The notes under the pieces were generated by a model. The model made no database searches. It saw only the letters and a list, made by a program, of their open reading frames with translations, and had not been told where the DNA came from. Positions 33,270 to 42,884 of a stretch of 64,000 nucleotides of DNA are shown piece after piece. The stretch comes from Acidimicrobiia bacterium (GTDB lineage Bacteria > Acidobacteriota > Vicinamibacteria > Vicinamibacterales > UBA2999). A program made the position numbers and the translations under genes. Numbering within the stretch: position 1 is the first letter of the stretch; every line of letters starts with the position of its first letter. The stretch spans positions 1 through 64,000 of the forward strand of contig VFZG01000003.1 in the NCBI GenBank assembly GCA_016871275.1, in the 5' to 3' direction.

Positions 33270-36194
33270 CTACAGACTGATCCGCACGCCGACGCGGAAG
33301 ATGCGTGGCGGCACGATGGCCGTGGGACGCAGGAAGCCCTGCACCTGCACGCGGCTGCCATCCTTGAGCGTGACCGTCGGGCGGCCGACGGTGGTGGTCT
33401 GTGAACCAACGTTGGCCACGTTGGTGTTCAGGATGTTGAAGGCGTCGGCAAACGCCGACACGGTGCGGCCGCGCAGCCGGAACCGACGCTCCACTTTCGC
33501 ATCGAGCACGCTGACGTTGTCGGTGCGATACGACGTGTTCGGCTCGAGCTCGTAGGTGCCGGTGATGTTCTGGCCGCTCTGGCCCGACACCGTCAGGTCG
33601 CGGGAGATCTGATTGCCGGATTGGTGTCGGAGCGACGAGGTGACCATCAGGTTCCAGGGCGCCTGATAGGTGCCAAACACCTTGAAGTTCCAGTTCGTCA
33701 GCGTCTCGTCATTGAACCGCTCTTGATTCGGGTTCTGCGGACGCCCGCGATCGCGGTCCCAGTTGTAGTAGAAGCTCGTCACCAACGACCAGCGGTTCGA
33801 CATGCGCTTGCTCACCGTCAGATCGACCGCCTTGTCGGTGGCAAGGATGGCGTCGATATTGCGAGTCTCGGTGCGGCTCGCCGGCGCCGTGCCGGGAATA
33901 TCCCACCAGGTGATCGAGGGCCCGTCGTCGGCATTACCCACGATGCCGTCAATGCCCGGATCGGCGAACGTCCTCGCCAACGAGTACAGGCCGTAGAGCC
34001 GCGCGAGTTCCACGGCTTGGAGGCTGTTGCCATCGCTGCGGTAGGTGTAGCCCGCGCGCAGCCCGACACCCTGAGCCAGCTCGCGTTCGAACCACACGCT
34101 GGCGGCATCCGTATACGGGTTCTTCAGATTCGGATCGATCCGTGTCGCGCTGCCGCCGATGCCGGCCACCGCGCGGTTCTGTCCAAGCTCGTTCAGCTGA
34201 AACAGCCGGTCGCCGTTGAGGTCCAGCCAGTCAAACGTCGCCGTAGCCGACGACAGCGGATTGAGCGTGCCTCCGGCGTTGCCGGTGTTGTGATAGAAGC
34301 GGCCCCAGTTGCCCTTGACGACCGTCTTGCCGTCACCACCCAGGTCAAACGAGAAGCCGAGCCTGGCGACGAACAGATCGGGATGACGTCGAATGCCGCT
34401 CACGCCTGGCGCCTTGAAGCCGTTGTCGGCGAAGGTGGTCCGCGCCAGTGCATAAGGGCCGACGGAGGTCTGCACGGGAACGCCGGCATAGAAGAAGTCG
34501 CGGAAGCGGCTCGGCCGGATCTCCTGATCGGGAAAGAACGACTCGTAGAAGTCCCACCGCACGCCCATACTCAGCATGAGCCGCTTCGACACCTGCCAGT
34601 TGTCGTGCACGTAAGCGCCGTGATGCCAGTTGGCGTTGTAGGTGTCGCGCGGGGTATTGCGCAGCGTGACGCGATACGGCGTGGTGAACGGCGCCAGGCC
34701 AGCGGCCGTGGTCCGGAAGGCGAGCGTAATTTCGTCGAGGAACCCTTCGTCGGTGAACTCGTTCGACTCGCGCTCCGACAGGAATCCGAACTTGATCGCG
34801 TGATCGCCAAAGAATCCATCGTGGAACGTCGTCGCGTCCCAATTGAACTGCCACCGCCGGCGATCCTGCCGGTCAGCCGACTCCGACCCTTTGGTGAAAG
34901 TAGTGCCGGAGCCGTCGTCGGTGATCCGGTGATCGAGGTTGTCGTTGAACTCGCCGTTGGGTCCGTACGGCAGGTTCGGCCAGTTGTAGCCAAAGGTGGA
35001 AACGGCCCCGCGAAAGATGAACTTCGGCGTGACGATGGAATTCCACTCAACGTTGGCCGCGTACGAACCGCTGTCCTGCTTGAAAGTCGTCCAGCGGTAT
35101 CGCGTGGACGAGCCGCCGCGGAACGGCATCAACTTGCGTCCGTACTGGATGTAGTGGCTGAACCGATTGTTCCTGTTCAACTGATACGACAGCTTGTAAG
35201 TGGCGTTCTGCAGGCTCGTCAGCTGTCCGAAACTGCCCGGATTCTCGACCGGGAACCCGGTGACGGTGACGGTGCTGTCCTGCCGGCGTAAGGAAAGGAA
35301 GTACCAGAGTTTGTCGGTCCTGATCGGGCCGCCAATGTCACCGTTCAAGTCGCGATAACTCAAAGTTCGCGTGCCGCGCCCGATGCCCAGTCCTTCGAGC
35401 CGCGCATCGAGATTCGTGCCCTGCATGTTCTCGTTTTCGTAGTCGGCGTAGAAGGTGCCGCGCAGTTTGTTGCTGCCGGACTTGATCACCGCGTTCAACT
35501 GCACGCCCGGCGTTGCGGATTGCGCGTCCATCCCGTCGCCACCCAGCTGAATCTCTTCGAACGACCCATAGTCGTAATAGAAGCCGGCGGCGCCGGTCCC
35601 CTCGGTGGTATTCACGCCATCCACCTGCACCCGCACCTGGCCTGAGTAACCAAAGGCTTCGAATCCGGTCTGGGTGCCGGCGCGGCTGCCGCCCACGTCG
35701 ATCTGCCCGACCCGGACGCCCGGCGACTGCCCCATCACGGACCAGATGTCGCGAGCGTTCGGCAGTGATTCGAGCATCTGCGAGGTCACGTTGAAGGTGC
35801 TGGTGGTGCTCGTCACGTCCACGACAGGCGATGCGCCGGACACCGTGACGGTCTCGGTCAGCGCCGCCAGCGACAACTGCACGTTGACGGTGGCGGTAAA
35901 CCCGAGATTGACGATGATGCCGTCGCGACGCACGGTGGAAAAGCCGGACAGGTCGTAGCTGACCGTGTAGGTGCCCGGCACCAGCGATGGGAACCGGTAG
36001 ACTCCCTGAGGATTCGTCACGGCCGTCTGCACGCCCATTTGCGCCGGGCTGGTGGCTGTGACCGTGACCCCGGGCAGCACGGCGCCGGTGTGATCGGTCA
36101 CCGTTCCATTGATACTGCCGGTGGTTTGGGCGTTGGCAGGCGACCCAGCGAGCAGCACCCCAAGTAGGACGGCAGCCGCACGGACTACAGTCAT
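33270..36194 (-). CDS. Oar-like TonB-dependent receptor with N-terminal carboxypeptidase-regulatory domain
   Basis: 974 residues from ATG 36194, which has GGAGGA seven bases upstream. Signal peptide MTVVRAAAVLLGVLLAGSPANAQ, then a carboxypeptidase-regulatory domain (about 24-105, INGTVTDHTGAVLPGVTVTATS), a plug domain (about 110-230, LTETVTVSGASPVVDVTSTT) and a 22-stranded-type barrel ending RIFRVGVRISL with the C-terminal aromatic/hydrophobic outer-membrane signal. This SusC/Oar-like class imports oligosaccharides, peptides or other large substrates in Bacteroidota and Acidobacteriota. No SusD-like gene is present. The upstream DUF3500 fragment ends 10 bases before the start. Confidence 0.9.
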   Translation of the reverse strand: MTVVRAAAVLLGVLLAGSPANAQTTGSINGTVTDHTGAVLPGVTVTATSPAQMGVQTAVTNPQGVYRFPSLVPGTYTVSYDLSGFSTVRRDGIIVNLGFTATVNVQLSLAALTETVTVSGASPVVDVTSTTSTFNVTSQMLESLPNARDIWSVMGQSPGVRVGQIDVGGSRAGTQTGFEAFGYSGQVRVQVDGVNTTEGTGAAGFYYDYGSFEEIQLGGDGMDAQSATPGVQLNAVIKSGSNKLRGTFYADYENENMQGTNLDARLEGLGIGRGTRTLSYRDLNGDIGGPIRTDKLWYFLSLRRQDSTVTVTGFPVENPGSFGQLTSLQNATYKLSYQLNRNNRFSHYIQYGRKLMPFRGGSSTRYRWTTFKQDSGSYAANVEWNSIVTPKFIFRGAVSTFGYNWPNLPYGPNGEFNDNLDHRITDDGSGTTFTKGSESADRQDRRRWQFNWDATTFHDGFFGDHAIKFGFLSERESNEFTDEGFLDEITLAFRTTAAGLAPFTTPYRVTLRNTPRDTYNANWHHGAYVHDNWQVSKRLMLSMGVRWDFYESFFPDQEIRPSRFRDFFYAGVPVQTSVGPYALARTTFADNGFKAPGVSGIRRHPDLFVARLGFSFDLGGDGKTVVKGNWGRFYHNTGNAGGTLNPLSSATATFDWLDLNGDRLFQLNELGQNRAVAGIGGSATRIDPNLKNPYTDAASVWFERELAQGVGLRAGYTYRSDGNSLQAVELARLYGLYSLARTFADPGIDGIVGNADDGPSITWWDIPGTAPASRTETRNIDAILATDKAVDLTVSKRMSNRWSLVTSFYYNWDRDRGRPQNPNQERFNDETLTNWNFKVFGTYQAPWNLMVTSSLRHQSGNQISRDLTVSGQSGQNITGTYELEPNTSYRTDNVSVLDAKVERRFRLRGRTVSAFADAFNILNTNVANVGSQTTTVGRPTVTLKDGSRVQVQGFLRPTAIVPPRIFRVGVRISL

Positions 36195-36204
36195 ATTTCC
36201 TCCT

Positions 36205-36873
36205 TCAAGGCCGGACACGGCGGAAGCGGAAAGGCAAAGACGGACCAAGCCGTCCAAAATGCTGGAGGGAGACTACCTCAAAGTACGAGGCCTCGCCAAC
36301 AGCAGCCTGCAGTGCTTGCCGCGCTGCCACGTGCGGATGCTGCTGGTAATGCCGCCGCAATAAATCCTCGCCGTAGTCATTGCCGTTCGGGCTACGCATC
36401 ACGGCATGAATGTGCTCCCTGAACGGCACACCCGGCCGATACAGGTGACGCAGGCCCACCGGCGTCTGGTGATCGAACTCGATCAACAGCACGGGGCTGT
36501 GCACGCGGTAGTAGAACACGGCATCGGCGTCCGTCTTGCCGATCCACGCAAAATAGGTGCGATCGAGATGCGCCTTGACCTCCGCCATACGCACCGCCGC
36601 ATGGCCTTCGCGCATGTTGCCCGCGTATTGCTCGATCAGAGCCAGCAGCGCTTGCCGTTGTGATCCGTTCAGCTCGCTCGCCCTGACCCCGGCATAGTCG
36701 AGCACGACGTTGTCCTGCCGCGCCTGCGTCAGGATGTTGTTGCCGGTCTTCGCGACGTTCAGCACCGCACTGCTGCGCTGTGCCTCGGTGAGCGCCTTCA
36801 CCAGCACCAGGCCCTTGCGCGCTTCGTCTTTCAGGATCTCCAGACCCGCATACTTCCCGCCCTTCGCCGCCAC
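36205..36873 (-). pseudogene. 5'-truncated DUF3500 protein
   Basis: The open frame (222 codons from GTG 36873) covers only the C-terminal half of DUF3500: ALTEAQRSSAVL, then DYAGVRASELNGSQRQALLAL, FAWIGKTDADAVFYYRVHSP, LLIEFDHQ and the closing HIHAVMRSPNGNDYGEDLLRRHY. Full members are about 350-400 residues with an N-terminal half and often a signal peptide, both lacking here; the frame continues upstream for about 40 codons of unrelated sequence. The remaining part has no frameshift, so loss may be recent, or a short form may still be translated and coupled to the TonB receptor. Confidence 0.65.
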
Positions 36874-37306
36874 CGGCTGCCCGACACGTGATCGGAAGCC
36901 GGTATCAGTAGAGCGATTTAGAAGCAGGTGAGCGTCAAGGTGGGCGTCAAACCCGCGTGTCGCTTAAAGCGCGACGTCAACTTGTGTCGTTTTGTTCGGA
37001 AATCTTGGCGAGCCAGGAAGGAATCGAACCCTTTCAGCTCCGTTTCGGTAACTTATAGATGGCGTGGCGGTTCTGGTCCTAAGCGCCTCGGCTAGCGCGC
37101 ATATCCCCCGCGGCGCAGCGGGCGTGGTGGGCGTCGGGTCTGCGAACCGCCGTTCGGTGAACCGCGGCCGCAAGTCTACACCCCAGGTCGTGGCCGGATG
37201 CGGGCTCGCACGGGAGGTCGCCGCGAGGCTGACTTCTGGGCCAGCCATCCTATCGCTTGACACCGCTGCTCAAGCCCGATAGAAACGCAGTCGCCAAGGA
37301 GTGGCC
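36874..37306. other. Intergenic stretch with tRNA 3'-end-like scar and hairpins
   Basis: No gene is recognisable. Several GC-rich self-complementary runs are present (CCCGC/GCGGG near 37108-37121; GAGGCTGACTTCTGG/CCAGCC near 37226-37247). The tRNA-like piece at 37006-37040 is listed separately. Confidence 0.6.
37006..37040 (-). other. Degenerate tRNA 3'-end-like sequence
   Basis: On the minus strand: a T-arm-like GGGTTCGATTCC, then CTGGCTC and GCCA. The T stem pairs with one mismatch and no complementary 5' acceptor (GAGCCAG) exists within 400 bases, so it is a fragment, not a tRNA. Such 3' ends are duplicated at integration sites; it lies about 135 bases from the truncated DUF3500 gene. Confidence 0.45.
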
Positions 37307-38440
37307 ATGCGACTAATCAGCGCAATCGTCCTCGTTCTCACGCTGGCAATGCCAGCCGGTGTCGCCCAGACACCGAGCAAGCCCGCCGAGCCGTACAAGG
37401 TCGGCACGTTTGAAATCAACAAGGCCCCGGCCGTGGGCCTGGTGCTGCGCGACAGCCTGATCGTCGACATCAACGCGGCCAACACCGCGGTGCCGGCCGG
37501 CACCAAGGTGGCGACGCCGCGCGACATGATCGATCTGATCGAACGCTACGACGCCGGGCTTCGCACCCGGTTCGTGGAGATCGTCAATTACCTGGCTGCC
37601 AACAACCGGCTGACCACCGCCAGGCCGGCGTTCGTGCACGACGTGAAGTCGGTCAAGACCATGGCGCCGATCCTGTATCCCAGCAAGATCCTGAACGCCG
37701 CGGTGAACTTCTACAGCCACGTCAACGAAGCCGGCACGCCCGAAGAACAGGCGGCCGCGCGGCGCCAGCGCCGCGAGCAACGCGGCGTGCCGTACCTGTT
37801 CCTGAAGCCCGGGCGCGGCGCGGTGGTCGGCAACGGCGACAACGTGGTGATCCCGTGGGGCCGCGATCGCATCGACTGGGAGGTCGAACTGGGCGCCGTC
37901 ATCGGCAGGACCGCCAAGTACGTCGACGCGAAGAGCGCCCAGGACTTCGTGTTCGGCTACACCGTGACGATTGACGTGTCGGACCGCGGCGGCCGTCCGC
38001 CGGGCGGCTATGGCTCGGGCTCGGACTGGTTCGTCGGCAAGGGCCATGACACCTTCGCGCCGCAGGGACCGTGGATCGTGCCGAAGGAGTTCTACGGCGA
38101 TCCCATGCAGAACCTCCGCCAGACGCTGAGCGTCGGCGGCAAGCTGCTGCAGGAAGCCCGCGCCGGCGACATGATTCACTCGCTCTGGGAGCTGATCGAA
38201 TACGGCTCGTCGATCGTCACGCTGTTCCCCGGCGACGTGATCAACAACGGCACCTCTGGCGGCACCGCCGCCGGTTCCGCGCAGACGCGGACCGGCAGCC
38301 GGTTCCTCAAGCCCGGCGAAGTGCTCGAAGCCAGCATCGACGGCATCGGCACGCTGCGCATGCCGGTGGTCGGCGAGGCGCAGCCGCCAGGCGGCACCGG
38401 TGCCCGGCTGCCGCCGGTGGCGAGCTACCGGAAGCCGTAG
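37307..38440 (+). CDS. Exported fumarylacetoacetate hydrolase (FAH) family protein
   Basis: 377 residues. ATG 37307 follows AAGGAG by five bases; the signal peptide is MRLISAIVLVLTLAMPAGVAQ. The FAH fold (residues about 120-360) has the metal-site motif DWEVELGAVIG, then VFGYTVTIDVSDR and GHDTFAPQGPWIV, plus the closing FPGDVINNGTSGG. The family hydrolyses or decarboxylates 2-oxo-diacids and acylpyruvates and is normally cytoplasmic; export is unusual, though FAH-like proteins with signal peptides occur in Acidobacteriota. No pathway genes adjoin. A GTG at 37301 is also in frame. Confidence 0.85.
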   Translation: MRLISAIVLVLTLAMPAGVAQTPSKPAEPYKVGTFEINKAPAVGLVLRDSLIVDINAANTAVPAGTKVATPRDMIDLIERYDAGLRTRFVEIVNYLAANNRLTTARPAFVHDVKSVKTMAPILYPSKILNAAVNFYSHVNEAGTPEEQAAARRQRREQRGVPYLFLKPGRGAVVGNGDNVVIPWGRDRIDWEVELGAVIGRTAKYVDAKSAQDFVFGYTVTIDVSDRGGRPPGGYGSGSDWFVGKGHDTFAPQGPWIVPKEFYGDPMQNLRQTLSVGGKLLQEARAGDMIHSLWELIEYGSSIVTLFPGDVINNGTSGGTAAGSAQTRTGSRFLKPGEVLEASIDGIGTLRMPVVGEAQPPGGTGARLPPVASYRKP

Positions 38441-38480
38441 CTGCGGGCTGACGGGCCAACGGGCCAACAGGCTGCGGGCT
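38441..38480. repeat. Short GC-rich tandem/direct repeats
   Basis: Two 8-bp GGGCCAAC copies (38453-38468) between two copies of CTGCGGGCT (38441-38449, 38472-38480), filling the gap between two convergent genes. Same style as 7853-7892 and 57213-57254. Confidence 0.6.
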
Positions 38481-39012
38481 ACGGGAATTTCTTGCACGGC
38501 GTCGGCCACTTCTCACAGGGGCCGACGTCCGTGATCTTCGTGTAGACCAGGCTGCTCGAGACCTTCTCGGTTTGACCGACCGGGGTCGTCGTCACGTCCA
38601 TCGTCAACGACTTGCCGTCGGCACCAATCGCTACGACCTCTCGAATCGTCGTGGTATCGCCGTTGGGCGCCTTCATGGCGCCCTCGCTCACCAGCGATCG
38701 CCCAGCCCACTTCGACGTCATCGTCACGGCGCCGCCCTGTCCGGCGGGCGTCGAGGTTTCGCGGCCGGGCTTGTAGATCCGCACGTGCGCCTCGTTGACC
38801 TGGCTTTCGATCACGACCGTGCCGTTGGCGGGCTGGGTGATGTGCAGCGTCTTCGGCGCGCCGGCGGGGATCAAGCCGATGATGCCGGCGGTGGCCGCCA
38901 CCTGGCTCCGGGCTTCGTCCAGTTGCCAGGTGCCGGACAGGCTCGGTGCCGGCGCCTGCGCCGACAACGTGGCGCACGAGGCGAGCAGAACAGTCAGCAG
39001 GCCGTTCTTCAT
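38479..39012 (-). CDS. Secreted lipocalin-like protein, unknown function
   Basis: 177 residues from ATG 39012, which overlaps the propeller gene stop as TGATG. Signal peptide MKNGLLTVLLASCATLSAQ. The mature chain begins PAPSLSGTWQLDEARSQVA, typical of exported calycin/lipocalin-like barrels (a 'GxW' start), and runs through alternating strands (TLHITQPANGTVVIE, VTMTSKWAGRSLVSEG, SLTMDVTTTPVG) to a Cys-containing tail CEKWPTPCKKFP. Such proteins are frequent in Acidobacteriota next to PQQ-like propellers; ligand unknown. Confidence 0.65.
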   Translation of the reverse strand: MKNGLLTVLLASCATLSAQAPAPSLSGTWQLDEARSQVAATAGIIGLIPAGAPKTLHITQPANGTVVIESQVNEAHVRIYKPGRETSTPAGQGGAVTMTSKWAGRSLVSEGAMKAPNGDTTTIREVVAIGADGKSLTMDVTTTPVGQTEKVSSSLVYTKITDVGPCEKWPTPCKKFP

Positions 39013-40367
39013 CACTGCACTCCCAGATTGAGAGCGACGATCTTCTCGCGATCGCGCGCATACAAGGTCCGGCCGGCGAGCGTCGGCACCGTCCACGACA
39101 CGGTGTCGAACACCTTCTTGGCCTCGGAGAGGATGGTGACGCCCTCGGGCGCGAACGTCGCCAGGGCGAGATCGCCGTCCTCGTCCATGATGATGGCCTT
39201 GTCTTGCGCGGCGCCGGCTGAAGGGTTGTCGGCATACACGATGCTCGCCCGTCCGAAGCCGCGGTGCTGCCAGGCGGGCTGGCCGGTCTTGATATTGAGC
39301 GCCGTCAGGAACGCCGGGCCGAAATCGCCGGTCGTGCCGTAGACGAAATCGCCGACGCGAATCGCGTTCAGGAACATGAACCGCACGCGATTGGTGAACC
39401 ACAGCTCCTCGGCAAAGGTGACGTCGCGATCCGGCTTGAGCTGAATCGCGCGGCTGCCGGCGCGGTACGCCGACGACACGAACAGGATGTTGTCGGGGCC
39501 GAACAGCGGCGTGCCGCAGTTCAAGTCGTTGCCCGGGTCGTGCACGTGCGACCAGAGGATCTGGCCGTTCATCGGGTCCATGCCGTTGACCGTGCCGCCG
39601 CCGAAGACCACGAGCTGATCGCGGCCGCCGATGTTGATCATGATCGGCGGCGCCTCGGATGTCAGGAAGTCGCCGCTCTTCCACACCACGCTGCCGTCGC
39701 TCTGACGGAATGCCATCACCGACTGGCCGGGGCCGCCCACGCTGCAGATGACCAGGTCGCGATAGGCAATCGGGCTGCAGCCGTAGCCGGTCTTGACCAC
39801 CGGACGAATCAGCAATTCGTGCGAATTGAAGTCCTTGATGAAGTCGCGCGACCAGAGCACCTTGCCGCTCCGCTTGTCGAACGCGAACATCTGCTTGTTG
39901 GTGCCGATCGTAAACAGCCGATCGCCGACGATGATCGGCGTGGAATGCGGTCCAGCGCCGAAGCTGAAGTCTTCGCGCCGCGACGGATATTTGTGCTCCC
40001 ACAGCGTCTTGCCCGTGGCGGCGTCCATGGCGATGACGGTCTCTTCGGCGTCCCACGGCCCCTGCTTTGCGCCTCCGTTGCCGACGCGATACATCGTGTA
40101 GAGCCGGCCGTCATCCGCCAGAATCGCGGAGTGTCCAGGCCCGAGCGGTCGCGACCAGAGCACCGGCGGCCCGGTCTCGGGCCACTTCTCCGCCAGACCG
40201 GTGCTGTTGACGATGAAGTTTCGGTTAGGGCCGCCCCACTGCCGCCACGACTCGGCGGCGGCGGATGACCCGCCCTGAGCGTCGAACGGCTCGACGGCTT
40301 CGACGGTCCGGCCGGTGTGCGCCGCGAGGATCGCGCCGAGCGCAACAATCGCCACGAGGATTCTCAT
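39012..40367 (-). CDS. PQQ-like beta-propeller repeat protein, exported
   Basis: 451 residues from ATG 40367 (a TTG at 40376 is in frame). Signal peptide MRILVAIVALGAILAAHTG. Repeats with W at blade ends are visible: VLWSRPLG, TLWEHKYPSRRED, VLWSRDFIKDF, VVWKSGDF, ILWSHVHDP and PAWQHRGFG, about 50-60 residues apart, making a 7-8 bladed propeller of the PQQ-enzyme/BamB type. PQQ ligands cannot be confirmed. It is coupled to the lipocalin-like protein. A FDAQGGSS stretch near residue 30 may be a decayed dispersed repeat. Confidence 0.8.
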   Translation of the reverse strand: MRILVAIVALGAILAAHTGRTVEAVEPFDAQGGSSAAAESWRQWGGPNRNFIVNSTGLAEKWPETGPPVLWSRPLGPGHSAILADDGRLYTMYRVGNGGAKQGPWDAEETVIAMDAATGKTLWEHKYPSRREDFSFGAGPHSTPIIVGDRLFTIGTNKQMFAFDKRSGKVLWSRDFIKDFNSHELLIRPVVKTGYGCSPIAYRDLVICSVGGPGQSVMAFRQSDGSVVWKSGDFLTSEAPPIMINIGGRDQLVVFGGGTVNGMDPMNGQILWSHVHDPGNDLNCGTPLFGPDNILFVSSAYRAGSRAIQLKPDRDVTFAEELWFTNRVRFMFLNAIRVGDFVYGTTGDFGPAFLTALNIKTGQPAWQHRGFGRASIVYADNPSAGAAQDKAIIMDEDGDLALATFAPEGVTILSEAKKVFDTVSWTVPTLAGRTLYARDREKIVALNLGVQ

Positions 40368-40730
40368 GGCCGGCAACTATGCCACACAAACACGCGGCCG
40401 GTGACAAGCCAGCCAAAGCCGGACGCTGCCAGGTCAGCGATGTGGCGGCGACGATCGCGCGTACCGGCGGCGACGTCGGTCTGCAACGTGGAGACGACGT
40501 CGGTCAGCGCCCTGCCGCGATAGTCAATTGACGGGTGCTGATCGAGCGTGCCCGGAAACGCCATCCCGGGCGCTGTTGTGCAACAGCGGCGGCAAATGCA
40601 GCGAGCCAGCGCACGGTCGAGAGGACGAACGTCATGCCCGAAAAGCCTGCCGCAGCCCAGCACCCCTGGAATGGCGGCATCCATCACCTCCCGGCATTCG
40701 TCCCAATGCCCCGTTATCCCCCATAATGCG
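40368..40730. other. 363-base divergent intergenic region
   Basis: Lies between the divergent propeller gene and TonB receptor gene. The receptor frame is open back to 40548 but that part is not protein-like. No riboswitch, tRNA or clear promoter was recognised. Confidence 0.5.
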
Positions 40731-42848
40731 GTGGTGGTTGGAACCCGTGCTGCGTGGCTCTTCGTGATTGTCCTGACTCCGACGGCGGTCGTCGCGCAAT
40801 CGAATCAGTCTCCAAGCGTCGTGCTCCCGACAGTGATCGTGACGGCGCAGAAGAACGCGTCGGACGTAAGGGAGGTGCCGGCAAGCGTGACGCCAGTGAC
40901 CGCCCAGACCATTCGCGACGCCGGATTACTCAACCTGACCGAGACGGGCGTGTTTGCGCCGAATACCGTGTTTACGGAATTTACCGCGCGCAAGATCAGC
41001 AACGCGCGGTTCCGCGGCATCGGGTCGAGCCCGGCCAACCCGGCGATTACGACCTACATTGACGGGGTGCCGCAGCTGAACAGCATCACGTCGAACGTCG
41101 AGTTGATCGACGTCGACCAGATCGAGTTCGTGCGCGGGCCGCAGAGTCCGTTGTTCGGCCGCAACACCCTCGGCGGCATCGTCAACGTGACCTCGGCGCG
41201 GCCCAACATGTCGCGCTGGACCGGATCGGTGATGGCGCCAATCGGCAGCCACGGCCTGTTCGACGTGCGCGGCAACATTTCCGGACCGCTCGGCGACAAG
41301 GCGGCGATTGGTTTGGCCGCCGGCAAGCAGCAGCGCGACGGCTACACGCAGAACTCGGTCACCGGCAACGACGTGGATTTCCGCGACGGCACTTTTGCGA
41401 AAGCGCAGGTGATGTTGCTGCCCAATGCGAACTGGGAAGGCCGGCTGATCTACGCGCACGAGCGCAACCGCGACGGCGACTACGCGCTCGGCGACCTGAA
41501 TGCGATTCGCCGGGCGCCGTTCCGGGTGCAGCGCAACCTCGAGGGCTTCACGAACCGCGACATCAACAATACGACCTTCAACCTGCGCGGCACCGGCCTC
41601 AACCTGGCGATTGACAGCACCACCGGCTTCATCTCCTGGAACACCGAAGACCGGACCGACCTCGACTACTCGCCGGTGCCGCTGGCCGTCCGCAACAATG
41701 TCGAGGACGCCACCCAGTTCACCCAGCAGATCCGTATCTCCTCGCCCGACAACGCGCCGTTACGGCTCGGGTCGGCGATGCTCGAGTGGCAGGCCGGCAT
41801 CGAGTACTTCAACCAGCAGTACCACCAGGACGCGGTCAATACGCTGAGTGCCTTCGTGCTGTCGCCACAGATCAACTTCCCGGTGGCGTTGCATTCGCCG
41901 CAGTCCGATATCGAGACCGGCGGCATCGGGCTGTTCGGCCGTGCGACGATCAGCCTGAACGACAGGGCCGATGTCACCGCCGGCTTGCGCTTCGACCACG
42001 AATCCTCGGACGCGCACCTCAACACCTTCATGGTGCCGGCGATTGCGCCCGCCAATGTCGTCGCCGCCGGGCAGCGCTTCAACGACATCTCGCCGCAGTT
42101 CGCGTTCAGCTACACGTTCCGGCCGGATCAAATGGCCTATGTGTCGGCGGCACGCGGCTACAAGGCCGGCGGCTTCAACCCGGCGGCGCCGCCCCGCAGC
42201 GAAGCCTACGGCGAAGAGCACGCGTGGCACATCGAAGGCGGTGTGAAGGCCCGCGCCGCTGGCGGCCGCGTCGCCGCCAGCGCCGCGGTCTTCTACATCA
42301 ACTGGGACGATCTGCAGTTGAACGTGCCGAACCGGTTCGCGCCGGGACAGTTCTACATTTCGAACGTCGGTCGCGCGCGCAGCCGGGGCATCGAGCTCGA
42401 TGTGACGGCCCGGCCGCAGCCAAACTTTGACGTGTTCGCGTCGGTGGGATTGACCAGCGCGCGATTTGCCGGCGGCACCATGTCGGGCGGCGTCGCGGTC
42501 GGCGGTAACGAGCTGCCGTTCACGCCCGACTACACCGCCACGCTTGGCGCGCAGTTCACGCGCAGCGTGACGTCGGCAATCAGCGGCTTCCTTCGCGGCG
42601 AGGTCGTGATGAGCGGCGCCTTCCCTTACGACGACGCCAACTCGCAGAGCCAGGATGCCTACTCGCTGGTCAACATCCGCGCCGGCGCGCGCCACAAGCG
42701 GCTGTTCGGCGAACTGTGGATCCGCAACGCGTTCGACACGCGCTACGTGCCAATCGCCATTCCGTATCCGGGGTTTGCGCCGTCGGGCTTCATCGGCGAA
42801 AATGGCCGGCCGCGCACGTTCGGCATCAGTATCGGTACGAGCTTTTAG
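40731..42848 (+). CDS. TonB-dependent outer membrane receptor
   Basis: About 705 residues from GTG 40731; the start is uncertain (GTG 40734 or ATG 40671 are possible) and was chosen so that a signal peptide (GTRAAWLFVIVLTPTAVVAQ) leads. The plug domain follows (LPTVIVTAQKNASDVREVPASV, RFRGIGSSPANPAITTYIDG, VEFVRGPQSPLFGRNTLGG-like), then the beta-barrel ending PRTFGISIGTSF. This is the classical FecA/CirA-like type without a carboxypeptidase-regulatory domain. The YeeE/TsuA-type transporter starts 36 bases later on the same strand, so the pair may import a sulfur compound or a metal complex; that is inference. No TonB box can be placed with certainty. Confidence 0.85.
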   Translation: MVVGTRAAWLFVIVLTPTAVVAQSNQSPSVVLPTVIVTAQKNASDVREVPASVTPVTAQTIRDAGLLNLTETGVFAPNTVFTEFTARKISNARFRGIGSSPANPAITTYIDGVPQLNSITSNVELIDVDQIEFVRGPQSPLFGRNTLGGIVNVTSARPNMSRWTGSVMAPIGSHGLFDVRGNISGPLGDKAAIGLAAGKQQRDGYTQNSVTGNDVDFRDGTFAKAQVMLLPNANWEGRLIYAHERNRDGDYALGDLNAIRRAPFRVQRNLEGFTNRDINNTTFNLRGTGLNLAIDSTTGFISWNTEDRTDLDYSPVPLAVRNNVEDATQFTQQIRISSPDNAPLRLGSAMLEWQAGIEYFNQQYHQDAVNTLSAFVLSPQINFPVALHSPQSDIETGGIGLFGRATISLNDRADVTAGLRFDHESSDAHLNTFMVPAIAPANVVAAGQRFNDISPQFAFSYTFRPDQMAYVSAARGYKAGGFNPAAPPRSEAYGEEHAWHIEGGVKARAAGGRVAASAAVFYINWDDLQLNVPNRFAPGQFYISNVGRARSRGIELDVTARPQPNFDVFASVGLTSARFAGGTMSGGVAVGGNELPFTPDYTATLGAQFTRSVTSAISGFLRGEVVMSGAFPYDDANSQSQDAYSLVNIRAGARHKRLFGELWIRNAFDTRYVPIAIPYPGFAPSGFIGENGRPRTFGISIGTSF

Positions 42849-42884
42849 GCGGGCGGTCTGGCCATCAGGCCATCGGGAAACGCC

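Noticed and set aside
37006-37300. tmRNA or a group I intron-split tRNA
   Set aside because: A T-arm and CCA end are present but no matching 5' acceptor, no tag-peptide frame and no conserved intron core were found.
40368-40730. Cobalamin riboswitch ahead of the TonB receptor
   Set aside because: The conserved box and the GCCACTG-like core are not present on the receptor strand.
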